DNA from: an uncultured Alphaproteobacteria bacterium
GTDB taxonomy: Bacteria; Pseudomonadota; Alphaproteobacteria; RF32; CAG-239
DNA: 45,002 nucleotides
Reading direction: 5' to 3'
NCBI GenBank assembly: GCA_944393205.1
Contig: CALXZI010000009.1
Location: 1 to 45,002, forward strand
Shown here: positions 15,762-24,905 of the stretch, piece by piece
Position numbering within the stretch: the stretch's first letter is position 1
Layout of the letters: the number at the start of each line of letters is the position of its first letter
Program-made: the position numbers and the translations under genes
Notes under the pieces: generated by a model
Told to the model about the DNA's origin: nothing
Database searches by the model: none
The model's input: only the letters and a program-made list of their open reading frames with translations

Positions 15762-18700
15762 AAAAAATTTCCGAAAAAACATATTATATGCGTAAAACGG
15801 CAGACTACTTGGGGGTGGCTCTGCTGCTTTCATTGTTGTATTTATTATGGGTTTTATATCAGGGACCGCTTTCCGTGCCGTTTTTAAAACCATATATTAT
15901 GCAGGCCTTAAATTCAGAAGAAGCCGAATTTTCTGTTGATGTTGGTGAGGTTAATCTGGAGTTGGTGCGCTCTATCCAACCGGTCAAGATTATTGCCAAG
16001 GATGTGGTGTTCAGACAAGATAATGATGAATTTTCGGTACATACGCCAAAATTGTCTTTGTCTTTTAGTATACGAGCCTTATTAAAGGGTATTGTAGCGC
16101 CCAGTAGCATAACGTTTGAAAATCCGGAAGTGGCAATTTTTACGACCTATGGCGTGGAGCAAGATAAAGTAAACGAGGCCAACAAAAAGAAACTACAGTT
16201 TTATTTTGAATGGTTTGAAGACTTTTTAGAAAGGTTTAATTCCGGAGATGATGTTTACCCTGAAAGTTTTATCAATGAAATTAAGGTTAACAATGCCGGC
16301 GTGGAATTTCACGAAGTTGATTTGGGGCGAAAATGGCGTTTTCAGGACGTTAACTTTCATTTTGAACGCAATTTGATGAATTTGGAAATTAGCGCCAAAG
16401 GGTTGCTTGATATGACGGACCGTATGGCAACTCTTGCCATTGGCGGCCAATATCGTCCGGCAACAAATAAACTGGCACTTAAATTTGATTTTTCGGATTT
16501 GATGTTATCCGATATTGTCAGCATCTTTGGTACGGTTTATCCGAAAATTGAAGTGCCTGTGGAAGGGAAACTCGGGGCCTTGATAAACTTTAATGAAATT
16601 TTGGCGCATAAGGACAATTTGGTAGGCGGTTTGGATTCGGCTGTGGAAAAAATCGCTTTTAACGTCACGGGAAGTGCCGGCGAGGTTGTTTTTAACGAAG
16701 ATGAAAAATTTAATTACGGCATTGATGCTTTCGTCTTAAATGGCTTGATTTCCGGAGATTTAAACTCTATCAGCATTAAAGATGCCGATTTTGCCGTCGG
16801 CGGACAGAAAACTCGTTTAAGTCTGGATATTTCCGGTTATAAAAAATATTTCTTTGAAAAATCTCTGGAAGATTTGAAAGTTGTTTTCAGCGCTGATATT
16901 CCGGAGTTTGCATTAAATGACCTGTCCAAGTTTTGGCCGCGTTATCTGGCAGAACCGGCGTGGGCTTGGTGTAAAGAAAACTTATATGGCGGTAATGCTG
17001 AAAACGGACATTTTGATTTTATTTTTGGCTATGATGCCGACCAAGGTAAATTGACTTTATCTGAACTTAAAGGCCGCGCTGATGTTGCCGACAGTAACAT
17101 TTCTTATTTGGAAGGAATGCCGGTTGTCAATCACGTTTACGGCACGGCCTTTTTCTCCTCATCAGATATTGATATTAAAGTGGATAAAGGTGTTTCCGAA
17201 GGGGTGATTATTACCGGCGGTAATGTTCGGTTGTATGATTTGAACAAATACCATAATTATATTGACATCAAGATTGAAGGTAATTCGTCGGTGACTGATG
17301 CACTTAAGTTTATTGACCATCCGCCGCTCAATTATGCCCAAGAGATGGGGCTTGATCCCGAGGCGGTTTCCGGTGATGTGGAAATTGCTTTGGGCTTAAA
17401 TTTTGAATTGTATGAAGATTTAAAACCTGAAGAAATAAAAGTTGACGTGAAGGCAGATTTGGCACAAGTCAAGGTGCAAAATGTTGCCGAGGGAAAAGAT
17501 CTGACAGCAGAAAAAATGTCGGTTGAAGTGAACAATAAAGGTTTTATTGTCCTAGGAGACGCCGAATTTGACGGTATTCCGGTTAATGTTTTGATGAATG
17601 AAACTTTTGAAAATAAAGCCTATAAAAGCAAAGGAAGGTTTGTCTTAAAAGTTGATGATGAGGTCAAACAAAAACTCGGTATTACCACCTCAATTTTAGA
17701 TGTTCCGTACATTGATGGCCATGCTGAAGTAACGGCGAATTTGACCATATTCAACAATAACAAAACACGTTTGGATATTGACGCTGATTTAACGCATGCC
17801 GCCATAGACTACGGCTTTTTGGGTTTCAAGAAAAAATACGGCGCGTGGGGCGGCATAACTTCACGATTGGAATTTACCGGCAACAAATTGACGGACATTC
17901 CTTCTTTCAGCCTCAAAAAATCTGATTTTGCTTTACAAGGCAATGTGGCCGTAACATCCGAGGGAAAAATTAAAGCGATTGATATTACGGATATATCCGG
18001 TCCCAAAACTTCTGCAAAAGCCAAAATAGAATTTGCAGTTCAGCAAAACAAGAACATCAGAATCAATGTCAGCGGCGACAGTTATGATTTAACGGAACTT
18101 TTTGCCAAATCCGATAAAAAGCAAACTACCGCACCGACCGCCGATACTGAAAATGATTTAAGCAGCACACCCGATGCTGAAATTTTCATTGCGGTGAACA
18201 GTTTATGGACCAATCCTGATACGCCGATTAAAAATTTTGCCGGAAGCGCGGTCTTAAAAAACGGTATCGGGTTTGAAGAAGTTCATATGGTTGGTAACTA
18301 TGGTACAGACAAATCTATCAAACTTAAGCTTGATTATGTACCCAAGCCTGATGGCGAATATATGCTTTCCATTGACAGCAACAATGCCGGCAGCACTTTG
18401 CGGGTTTTACGTCTGTACGACAATATGAGCGGCGGCATTTTAAAGATTGAGGCCAAAAGAGACCGCAACGGCGAATTTATCGGTCATGCCCAGATTCGTG
18501 ATTTCAGCATACATAACACACCGCTTTTGGCAAAATTGCTAACGGTTGCTTCTTTTAGCGGTATGTTGGATTTACTGCGTGGCGAAGGATTGTCTTTCTC
18601 ACACTTTGATGCGCCGTTTGAATATAAGAACCAAACGCTTTATATCAAAGAGGCCAAGATGTTCGGCAATGTCATCGGTTTTACCGGAAGCGGTTCATAC

Positions 18701-18958
18701 CAGCCTTCTAATGAGCGGATTAATATCAAAGGTATTATTTCTCCGGCCTACAGTATCAACACTTTTATCGGGCGTATACCGGTGGTGGGAACCATGCTTG
18801 CAGGCAAAGACGGCACGGTTTTTGCCGCCAGCTATACCATTAAAGGTAGTGCGCAAGATCCGAAGATTAGCATAAATCCGTTGTCCGTTTTCAGTCCGAA
18901 CTCGGTCAAAGATTTGTTTTCATCGGCACAAGGAGAGGATGATGGCAAAAAAAATTAA
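15758..18958 (+). CDS. AsmA/YhdP-like large periplasmic protein
   Basis: At 1066 residues this is a single-anchor giant. It has one N-terminal transmembrane helix (about 17-35, LGVALLLSLLYLLWVLY) followed by a long periplasmic region of repeating beta segments. The N-terminal part (GEVNLELVRSIQPVKIIAKD) and the C-terminal part (LRVLRLYDNMSGGILKIEAK; FSGMLDLLRGEGLSF; PVVGTMLAGKDGTVFAASY) are typical of the DUF3971/AsmA-like C-terminal family containing E. coli YhdP. These proteins form hydrophobic-groove bridges that move phospholipids between inner and outer membranes; that role is taken from the family. Start ATG 15758 overlaps the hydrolase stop. The next gene overlaps its 3' end. Confidence 0.85.
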   Translation: MKKISEKTYYMRKTADYLGVALLLSLLYLLWVLYQGPLSVPFLKPYIMQALNSEEAEFSVDVGEVNLELVRSIQPVKIIAKDVVFRQDNDEFSVHTPKLSLSFSIRALLKGIVAPSSITFENPEVAIFTTYGVEQDKVNEANKKKLQFYFEWFEDFLERFNSGDDVYPESFINEIKVNNAGVEFHEVDLGRKWRFQDVNFHFERNLMNLEISAKGLLDMTDRMATLAIGGQYRPATNKLALKFDFSDLMLSDIVSIFGTVYPKIEVPVEGKLGALINFNEILAHKDNLVGGLDSAVEKIAFNVTGSAGEVVFNEDEKFNYGIDAFVLNGLISGDLNSISIKDADFAVGGQKTRLSLDISGYKKYFFEKSLEDLKVVFSADIPEFALNDLSKFWPRYLAEPAWAWCKENLYGGNAENGHFDFIFGYDADQGKLTLSELKGRADVADSNISYLEGMPVVNHVYGTAFFSSSDIDIKVDKGVSEGVIITGGNVRLYDLNKYHNYIDIKIEGNSSVTDALKFIDHPPLNYAQEMGLDPEAVSGDVEIALGLNFELYEDLKPEEIKVDVKADLAQVKVQNVAEGKDLTAEKMSVEVNNKGFIVLGDAEFDGIPVNVLMNETFENKAYKSKGRFVLKVDDEVKQKLGITTSILDVPYIDGHAEVTANLTIFNNNKTRLDIDADLTHAAIDYGFLGFKKKYGAWGGITSRLEFTGNKLTDIPSFSLKKSDFALQGNVAVTSEGKIKAIDITDISGPKTSAKAKIEFAVQQNKNIRINVSGDSYDLTELFAKSDKKQTTAPTADTENDLSSTPDAEIFIAVNSLWTNPDTPIKNFAGSAVLKNGIGFEEVHMVGNYGTDKSIKLKLDYVPKPDGEYMLSIDSNNAGSTLRVLRLYDNMSGGILKIEAKRDRNGEFIGHAQIRDFSIHNTPLLAKLLTVASFSGMLDLLRGEGLSFSHFDAPFEYKNQTLYIKEAKMFGNVIGFTGSGSYQPSNERINIKGIISPAYSINTFIGRIPVVGTMLAGKDGTVFAASYTIKGSAQDPKISINPLSVFSPNSVKDLFSSAQGEDDGKKN

Positions 18959-19433
18959 AATCGGGGTTGATTATCATGGTGTGATTACCACGAATCCTGA
19001 ATTTTTTAGGGATTTTAACCATGAAGCCCTACAAAATGGCTGTGAGATATATATATTAAGCGGTGGTACCGAGAAAGATATCAATGAATATCTACGGCAA
19101 CACCAAATTTCTTATACGTTCATATGGTCAATGTTGGATCATTTCGCGCAGCATCGGCAGGTTAAGTTTTTTGACGATGGTTCTTTTAAGGTTAAAGAAA
19201 AACTTTGGAATGAGGCAAAAGCAAAATATTGTTTGGAAAACGGTATAGATTTTCATATTGATGATTCTGCATTGTACGGACAGACGTTTGAAACGCCGTT
19301 TTGCCTTTATGACGAGCACCAAAAGAGCTGCGCCGTCGGGGGACGTAATCAATGCGTTATTGATTTTCATTTGCCGCCGGCACAAGTTCTGGAACAAATT
19401 TTATCTTTTATCAAACAACGAAAGACCGCTTAA
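18942..19433 (+). CDS. HAD-like phosphatase-type protein with altered motif I
   Basis: The 163-residue protein resembles small HAD-fold phosphatases. The nucleophile-like D10 is in GVDYHGVI, where the usual DxDG(V/T) has His in place of the second Asp. The motif II Ser-like segment is YILSGGTE, and the Asp pair of motif IV is in DFHIDDSALYG. Loss of the second Asp, which normally acts as acid/base, suggests altered or absent phosphatase activity. AGGAG at 18931-18935 gives 6 bp to ATG 18942; ATG 18939 is only 3 bp away and less likely. The gene overlaps the end of the YhdP-like gene by 17 bp, so it is the last member of this run. Confidence 0.7.
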   Translation: MAKKIKIGVDYHGVITTNPEFFRDFNHEALQNGCEIYILSGGTEKDINEYLRQHQISYTFIWSMLDHFAQHRQVKFFDDGSFKVKEKLWNEAKAKYCLENGIDFHIDDSALYGQTFETPFCLYDEHQKSCAVGGRNQCVIDFHLPPAQVLEQILSFIKQRKTA

Positions 19434-19593
19434 ATATTTTGCTTTAATTAGATATCCGTTACAAAACATTTTATACGGATGCGAGGACATAAAAAGTTGG
19501 CAAAAGATAAAACTTTAATGGGCTGGATTCAAGAATGATATCATGAAAAAATCATGGTGCCTTTTGATAATAACATAAAATTTTCTGTCCGGA

Positions 19594-20265
19594 TTAACGA
19601 AAGATATAATAAAAAGTGCATTTATCAGCATCTTTACATATGCGGCAGCGATCAGCCATGTCGCTTATATTCATGTTTATCAGACAAGTATTATTGGTGG
19701 TACATTCCTTATCGCCAAAAACATAGTTGTTGTCATCGCCGACAAGTTCTGTTTGTGTTGAGATGAGGACGGCACTCACAGAAGCATGATAGGATTTGGC
19801 GATAGAGTAAAGGTTCTGACAAACTTCAAAACTGTTGTTTTTGTCGCTGATTGTAGATAAAATACCGACATATCCGGTTTTATGATGATAAATGCGATAT
19901 TGTATGCCAAAAACGTCTTTGATAAAATATTCATCATTTTTGATATACATATCTTCAGGGATTACATTGAGTTTTTTCAATAAAGGGAGCAAATAATAAG
20001 ATTCACCGGAAACATCGGTTGCTTTTAGTTCGTCATAATACTGAACAACAGTGTTAATAATGGTGTTCATTTGCTCGGTTTGCTTATTGAGCTTATACTT
20101 CATCATCGCCTTGGAGTAACCCGAGATAGCGCCAACACTTAAAACCCCGATAATTGCTAAAACCCCGAGCATTTCCACCATACTTCTTCCGCATAGAGCC
20201 GCATCTGCTTGCTTTCTTTCATTGTGTGCATGAAAGTAAAAGCTAAAAAAATCAAACAAATTCAT
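19594..20265 (-). CDS. Pilin-like protein with type IV prepilin signal
   Basis: The 223-residue protein begins with an atypical leader of about 27 residues (MNLFDFFSFYFHAHNE...). It then carries a prepilin peptidase site G-RSMVE, with Glu at +5, followed by the hydrophobic helix LGVLAIIGVLSVG. The globular part contains a Cys in VCQNLYSIAK and a C-terminal cluster GDKEC, TCLINM, CRICK and DKCTF. The same Cys layout is found in the two paralogues at 39048 and 44307. It is probably a minor pilin or pseudopilin; no peptidase or assembly ATPase is in the window. Start ATG 20265 has AGGAG 8 bp upstream; a TTG one codon earlier is less likely. The promoter repeat is at 20309-20362. Confidence 0.82.
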   Translation of the reverse strand: MNLFDFFSFYFHAHNERKQADAALCGRSMVEMLGVLAIIGVLSVGAISGYSKAMMKYKLNKQTEQMNTIINTVVQYYDELKATDVSGESYYLLPLLKKLNVIPEDMYIKNDEYFIKDVFGIQYRIYHHKTGYVGILSTISDKNNSFEVCQNLYSIAKSYHASVSAVLISTQTELVGDDNNYVFGDKECTTNNTCLINMNISDMADRCRICKDADKCTFYYIFR

Positions 20266-20278
20266 CAAAAGAACTCCT

Positions 20279-20362
20279 AAAATTGCAAAAAATACCTATT
20301 TGCTCGTCATTCTAAACCGTTTTTTTTTTTTGCAATTTTAAAGAGTCTCGTGGGGATAAGTT
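20279..20362 (-). promoter_or_regulatory. Pilin-type promoter repeat, copy 2
   Basis: On the minus strand: conserved block 20362-20336, -35-like TTGCAA (20335-20330), an A12 tract (20331-20320), a 15-bp spacer and TAGAAT (20314-20309). The 14-bp segment at 20326-20339 is the exact reverse complement of 20279-20292, which lies next to the AGGAG (20278-20274). The repeat could therefore also fold into a hairpin beside the ribosome binding site if transcription starts further upstream. Confidence 0.6.
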
Positions 20363-20471
20363 ACAACCTGTACAATATGTCGCACATGACATTATGCTTC
20401 ATTGACTGCATATATGCCCACCGAATGTTTATTTGTTGACGTAACACAAAATAAACAGTCATATTAAATTA

Positions 20472-20499
20472 AAAAAACGCCCGATATTGGGCGTTTTTT
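20472..20499. terminator. Bidirectional rho-independent terminator (nagB end)
   Basis: An 11-bp perfect stem AAAAAACGCCC/GGGCGTTTTTT with a 6-nt loop lies just beyond the nagB stop on the minus strand. About 110 bp further left (20362-20471) holds no gene I can see. Confidence 0.92.
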
Positions 20500-20516
20500 A
20501 AAGATTTTATTTTAAA

Positions 20517-21308
20517 TTAGAAATTGTTTTTCTCAATATCCATAAAATAATTAACGGTTTGTTCTGATAATTCCTTGGTAGCCGGTTTGTCGCAAACAAT
20601 AATACCGTGCGGATGCATTTGTAGCGCTGAAATTGTCCATACATGGCTGACATTGCCTTCAATACCGTGTTTCAAGGCGTTTGCCTTATTCTCACCGGTC
20701 GCTAAAATCATCACTTCGGCTGCATCCATAATTGTGGCCACACCGACAGTTAATGCTGTGGTCGGAACTTTTGATAAATCACCGTCAAAGAAACGGGAAT
20801 TAGCTTTGATTGTACTTTCAGTCAGAGTTTTGACCCGTGTGCGGGACGAAAGCGAAGAAAAAGGCTCGTTAAAAGCAATATGTCCGTCGTTGCCGATACC
20901 GCCGATAAACAAATGTATGCCGCCGGCCTGACGAATGGCTTTTTCATAATCGCTGCATTCTTTTTCATAATCTTTGGTCATACCGTTTAACATATGAATG
21001 TGTTGCGGTTTTAGATTGACGTATTTAAAGAAATTTTCTTCCATAAAATAATGATAGCTTTGCTTATCTTGCGGTTTCAAACCGATATATTCGTCCATAT
21101 TAAAAGTGACGACATTTTCAAACGAAACTTTTCTTTTTTGGTATAAATCAATGAGCTCGCGATACATTCCTAGCGGCGTTGAACCAGTCGGAAGTCCTAA
21201 AACAAACGGCCTTGTCGCACTCGGACGAAATTTATTAATCCGATAAACAACATAATTGGCGGCCCATTTTGAAACGGTATCATAATCCGGTTTGATAATT
21301 ACACGCAT
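20517..21308 (-). CDS. nagB: Glucosamine-6-phosphate deaminase
   Basis: NagB converts glucosamine-6-phosphate to fructose-6-phosphate and ammonia. The 263 residues match E. coli NagB (266). Family motifs are present: LGLPTGSTPLGMYREL for phosphate binding, VVTFNMDEYIGL with the catalytic Asp region, LFIGGIGNDGHIAFNEP with the general base, and SSLSSRTRVKTLT. Its start overlaps the nagA stop by 10 bp, so slyX-nagA-nagB form an operon that ends at the terminator at 20472. The enzyme works with NagA in amino-sugar catabolism or peptidoglycan recycling; no sugar transporter is adjacent. Confidence 0.96.
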   Translation of the reverse strand: MRVIIKPDYDTVSKWAANYVVYRINKFRPSATRPFVLGLPTGSTPLGMYRELIDLYQKRKVSFENVVTFNMDEYIGLKPQDKQSYHYFMEENFFKYVNLKPQHIHMLNGMTKDYEKECSDYEKAIRQAGGIHLFIGGIGNDGHIAFNEPFSSLSSRTRVKTLTESTIKANSRFFDGDLSKVPTTALTVGVATIMDAAEVMILATGENKANALKHGIEGNVSHVWTISALQMHPHGIIVCDKPATKELSEQTVNYFMDIEKNNF

Positions 21309-22480
21309 ATTTTTTTTCCTTTGTGATAAATGTTGCCTTTAAGTATTGTATACAAAATATTTAAGTTTTTGTTAAAAATGATGAGATCGGCATCATATCC
21401 CGGTGCAATCAACCCCAAATGGTCTTGCCGCATAATCCGTGCCGGATTTGTGGCTGCCATGTGAATAGCTTGTTCAATCGTAAAACCATAGGAGACAATG
21501 TTGCGCACACTGTCAATCATCGTTAAAGCCGAACCGGCGATAACATTGTCGGACTTACGGTAAAAGCATTTATCCAGATAGACTTCTTCACCGTTGGCGA
21601 TTAACGGTTTCTTCTTTTGTTTGGTTGGTTTTAGGGAATCCGTAACCAACACGATTTTATCCAACGACTTACAGGTAAGCAAAAATTTGATGATGTCGGG
21701 ATTGATATGAATGCCATCGGCAATAACTTCGCAAGAAAGTTCAGGATGAATAAACACTGCCCCGACGGTGCCTGGGTCGCGGTGATGCATACGGCTCATA
21801 GCATTAAACAAATGCGTAACATGCAGAATGCGTACCTGCATGCCTTCCACCATTTGTGCATAAGTGGCGTTGGTGTGTCCGGCTTGCAGAACGATGCCTT
21901 TGGAAACACAATAAAGCGCCAGTTCACGCATATGTTTTAATTCCGGTGCAACAGTCATATTAATGATATTTCCTTCCGAGGCCTTCCACAAACTTTCCAT
22001 CAAATCCAGATTAACCGGACTGACAGCATCGGGTGATTGTACGCCCAACCGCTCTGGAGAAATAAAAGGTCCTTCCAGATGCAAACCCAAAATTTTGGCG
22101 CCGTGCTCATGTCCCATGGCTTCAATAATAGCTCTGATTCCGGCAATCATCTCATCTTTTGGGGCAGCGTATAAAGTTGGAATAAAAGACGTAACACCGT
22201 AAGAACTTAAAATTTCAGACATATGCAAAATGGATTCGCTGCGGCAGTCGTCCGTACCGTATCCTCCGATGCCGTGAATATGGGTATCAATCAATCCTGG
22301 GGCGATGTAAGCTCCTTTGGCATCAATAAAAACGGTATCAGCCTTAAAAGTTTTTTGTGCGAAGCGTTCTTCGTTAAACACATCAATAATCTTGTGTTGC
22401 TTAATCAAAACTGCGCAGTTTTTCATCATAGAAAAACCGTTTAAAACCGTGGCGTTATGAATACAAATTGCGGCAACCAT
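21299..22480 (-). CDS. nagA: N-acetylglucosamine-6-phosphate deacetylase
   Basis: NagA removes acetate from GlcNAc-6-phosphate, feeding NagB. The 393 residues form an amidohydrolase TIM barrel. Visible motifs are GLIDTHIHGIGG (metal-binding His pair region), LGLHLEGPFISPERLG (metal Glu), AGHTNATY (His), HLFNAMSRMHHRDPG and the catalytic Asp in VLVTDSL. The start ATG 22480 has AAGGA about 6 bp upstream. It lies 10 bp after slyX and overlaps nagB, indicating one transcript. Confidence 0.95.
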   Translation of the reverse strand: MVAAICIHNATVLNGFSMMKNCAVLIKQHKIIDVFNEERFAQKTFKADTVFIDAKGAYIAPGLIDTHIHGIGGYGTDDCRSESILHMSEILSSYGVTSFIPTLYAAPKDEMIAGIRAIIEAMGHEHGAKILGLHLEGPFISPERLGVQSPDAVSPVNLDLMESLWKASEGNIINMTVAPELKHMRELALYCVSKGIVLQAGHTNATYAQMVEGMQVRILHVTHLFNAMSRMHHRDPGTVGAVFIHPELSCEVIADGIHINPDIIKFLLTCKSLDKIVLVTDSLKPTKQKKKPLIANGEEVYLDKCFYRKSDNVIAGSALTMIDSVRNIVSYGFTIEQAIHMAATNPARIMRQDHLGLIAPGYDADLIIFNKNLNILYTILKGNIYHKGKKICV

Positions 22481-22490
22481 TGTTTATCCT

Positions 22491-22691
22491 TTAATAATGC
22501 GGCGGTGGTGTTTCTTCATTGAGCGGTTTAACACCGTCTTCTTTAATAAAAGCAGCCAACAGTTTGTTCTCTTTAGCAAGAGAATCAATGTCTTTACTTT
22601 GACGGATGATAACTTCATTCAAATCGTCAACCGTTCTTTGCAGATTGGCAATCGCTATTTCAATTTGTGTTAAACGCTCCTCCATCGTCAT
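22491..22691 (-). CDS. slyX: SlyX-family coiled-coil protein
   Basis: A 66-residue protein with heptad-like hydrophobic spacing (LTQIEIAIANLQRTVDDLNEVI) that forms a coiled coil. It ends in the family hallmark PPPHY. SlyX function is unknown. I chose ATG 22691 because GGAGG lies 5 bp upstream on the minus strand; an ATG at 22712 would add seven residues without a better site. It lies directly upstream of nagA. Confidence 0.88.
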   Translation of the reverse strand: MTMEERLTQIEIAIANLQRTVDDLNEVIIRQSKDIDSLAKENKLLAAFIKEDGVKPLNEETPPPHY

Positions 22692-22745
22692 CTTGTCCTC
22701 CGTCTCCAACATATCATATTTTTTATATTACAAATAATTTACAAA

Positions 22746-22770
22746 AAACGGGACTGCGTTTTTGGCAGTC
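22746..22770 (-). terminator. Rho-independent terminator
   Basis: The stem GACTGC (22752-22757) with GCAGTC (22765-22770) has a T-rich loop. On the minus strand it is followed by CCGTTTTTTG, just after the nitroreductase-like gene ends at 22781. T5 on the plus side could also allow function in the other direction. Confidence 0.7.
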
Positions 22771-22780
22771 TTTTTATGGA

Positions 22781-23374
22781 TTACTCTGCCGGATAACCGA
22801 TAGTTTGATGATAGGTTACAACCTCGTCATCGTTAAGATTGAGTGCTTTGTGCAAACCGTCGCGATCAATTAAGCCCCGAATAACCGTGGCAAGACCGTT
22901 TTCGGCGGCATAAAGATAAACATTTTCATAAGCGGAGCCGCTGTGAGCTTCGGCGTATTTTTTGCCGCCGGCGTAAATCAAGTGAACAGGGGCTTGTTTT
23001 ACAAAATCCTGCGTGGTAAGATACGGCATCAAATCGGCATCGGAATATTTGTTTAAGACATTGTTTTTGCCGTCATAAAGCCAGACTTTATCATTATAAA
23101 TCACAAAAATTTTCAAGTCTTGAAGATTGCGGCCGGTGGGGATGGTGCGTTTGCCGTGGCTGTTAGTGCCAAAAGCCGCCCATAAGACATTGCTTAATTC
23201 TTGTTCGGAAAGAGGTTTGGTGCTGTAAGCGCGCCCAGATTGGCGGGCGTCAATAATCTTCATTAAAGCCGACGTGTTATCCGGCTGCGGCAAAGCTAAT
23301 TCCTCGGCACCGGCAGTTAAGCACGGAAACATCAAACCGGAAACTAAAGCGGTGTTTAATAAAAATTTTTTCAT
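22781..23374 (-). CDS. Exported nitroreductase-like protein
   Basis: The 197 residues start with a signal peptide (about 1-22, ending TAGA) followed by a nitroreductase/SagB-type fold. The segment IIDARQSGRAYSTKPLSEQELSNVLWAAFG contains the RxSxR-like FMN contact. GTNSHGKRTIPTGRNLQDLKI and the C-terminal YLYAAENGLATVIRGLID and TYHQTIGYPAE are also typical. Nitroreductases use FMN to reduce nitro groups or quinones, and most are cytoplasmic; an exported one is less usual but known in gut bacteria. The substrate is unknown. It is monocistronic, with a terminator at 22746-22770. Confidence 0.85.
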   Translation of the reverse strand: MKKFLLNTALVSGLMFPCLTAGAEELALPQPDNTSALMKIIDARQSGRAYSTKPLSEQELSNVLWAAFGTNSHGKRTIPTGRNLQDLKIFVIYNDKVWLYDGKNNVLNKYSDADLMPYLTTQDFVKQAPVHLIYAGGKKYAEAHSGSAYENVYLYAAENGLATVIRGLIDRDGLHKALNLNDDEVVTYHQTIGYPAE

Positions 23375-23468
23375 CGCATTTTCTCCTTAATTTAAATTAT
23401 TATCTGATTAACAGAATATATGAAATGAAAAAATTTCATAAATGTTTTTTTATTCTTTGAACAAAAAA

Positions 23469-24812
23469 TTATACGTTTTCATTGGTAAGTTGTATTTTGT
23501 CCGGCAACTTTTGCACAATGATTTCTTCCAGCCGCCGCCCTTTCATTTTAGCAATTTTGATTTTTAGGTTTTGATAAACAAATCTTCGGCCTTTGCGGTC
23601 TTCCGGAAAACCGCCCATGACGGAAAGCAAAAATCCGGCAAAAGTATCACAGTTTTCATCGTTTAAGGACACGCCCAGCGATTGTGCGACATCTTCAATG
23701 GGGGTGTAACCTTGAACAATCCAAGTGTCGTCGTTGATTTTTTCAATCGGCGCAGCATTGGTCGGTGCGGCTTCATCGTCTTCCAAATCACCGACAATTT
23801 CTTCTAACAAATCGTTCATGGTCACAATTCCGAACACGCCGCCATATTCATCCACCACCACGGCAAAATGATTGCGGCTTTTTTGCATGGTGGCAAACAA
23901 CTCGTCAATATGTTTGGATTTACTGATAAACTGCGCCGGTTTGAGCGCGTTTTTCAAAACGGCTTTTTTGCCTTGTTTTTTATATTTGATGTAATCTTTA
24001 AGCGAGAGTGTCCCGATAATATTATCCGAGTCGTTTTCATAAACCGGATAAACCGAATATTTTGAATTGATGATAATATTGTCCCATTCCGAAAGCTTGT
24101 CGGCAACATTTAAAAAAGTGACATCGGTACGGTGTGTCATAACATCTTCAGCCAATTTATCGTCAAATTCAAACACGTTATGGATAATGTCTTTTTCAAT
24201 GTCATCAATGGCGCCGTTTTTATTGCCGACATCAATCATCATCCGGATTTCTTCTTCGGTAACCTGTTCGTTTTTCTCATTCGGATTGATGCGTAGCAAG
24301 TACAAGACGGCATTGGTGGAGGCGGTCAAAAGCCATACCAGAGGTGCAAATATTTTAGCGATGGCATAAATCAGTCCGGACATGGAAAGACCGATTTTTT
24401 CGGCATAGTTCATAGCAATGCGTTTGGGTACCAACTCGCCTAAAATGAGTGTGATGTATGACAGCACAAGCGTGATGCCGATAACCGATAACACATCCAA
24501 AGTTTTGGGCGAAAGTGTTGCGCCGGCTTCAATCAGCCAACTGACAATTCGGTCGGAAAAGTTGTCGGCGGCAAAAGCACTGCCCAAAAAGCCGGCTAAA
24601 GTTATGCCGATTTGAATGGTGGCTAAAAAATCTGCCGGTTGTTTTAATAGAGCCGCCAGACGTTTGGCTTTTTTGTTTCCGGCTTCGGCCATGTTTTTTA
24701 ATTTATTATCATTAATGGAAATAACAGCAATTTCGGCACAGGCAAAAATCGCATTTAATAAAATTAAAATAAGTTGGAAAATAAGTAGTTCTGCAATCGT
24801 AAAATCAGACAT
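23469..24812 (-). CDS. CNNM/CorC-HlyC family membrane protein with CBS domains
   Basis: The 447 residues contain a DUF21 transmembrane domain (about 1-190, four hydrophobic segments including LLIFQLILILLNAIFACAEI), a pair of CBS domains (about 205-335, with VMTHRTDVTFL and FAVVVDEYGGVFGIVTMNDL) and a C-terminal transporter-associated CorC/HlyC domain (about 350-435). Proteins of this group (YfjD, YtfL, CorB) are linked to magnesium or cobalt efflux; older annotations call them hemolysins. The gene stands alone between the nitroreductase-like gene and the csoR-like gene. Confidence 0.9.
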   Translation of the reverse strand: MSDFTIAELLIFQLILILLNAIFACAEIAVISINDNKLKNMAEAGNKKAKRLAALLKQPADFLATIQIGITLAGFLGSAFAADNFSDRIVSWLIEAGATLSPKTLDVLSVIGITLVLSYITLILGELVPKRIAMNYAEKIGLSMSGLIYAIAKIFAPLVWLLTASTNAVLYLLRINPNEKNEQVTEEEIRMMIDVGNKNGAIDDIEKDIIHNVFEFDDKLAEDVMTHRTDVTFLNVADKLSEWDNIIINSKYSVYPVYENDSDNIIGTLSLKDYIKYKKQGKKAVLKNALKPAQFISKSKHIDELFATMQKSRNHFAVVVDEYGGVFGIVTMNDLLEEIVGDLEDDEAAPTNAAPIEKINDDTWIVQGYTPIEDVAQSLGVSLNDENCDTFAGFLLSVMGGFPEDRKGRRFVYQNLKIKIAKMKGRRLEEIIVQKLPDKIQLTNENV

Positions 24813-24905
24813 TAAACACTCTTTTTTGCTAAAATTATAAAATAATTATACAATGGCGAAGTTAAAATTTATTTAAGCCGAAAAATAGTGGCGAATAAAA
24901 TTGCA

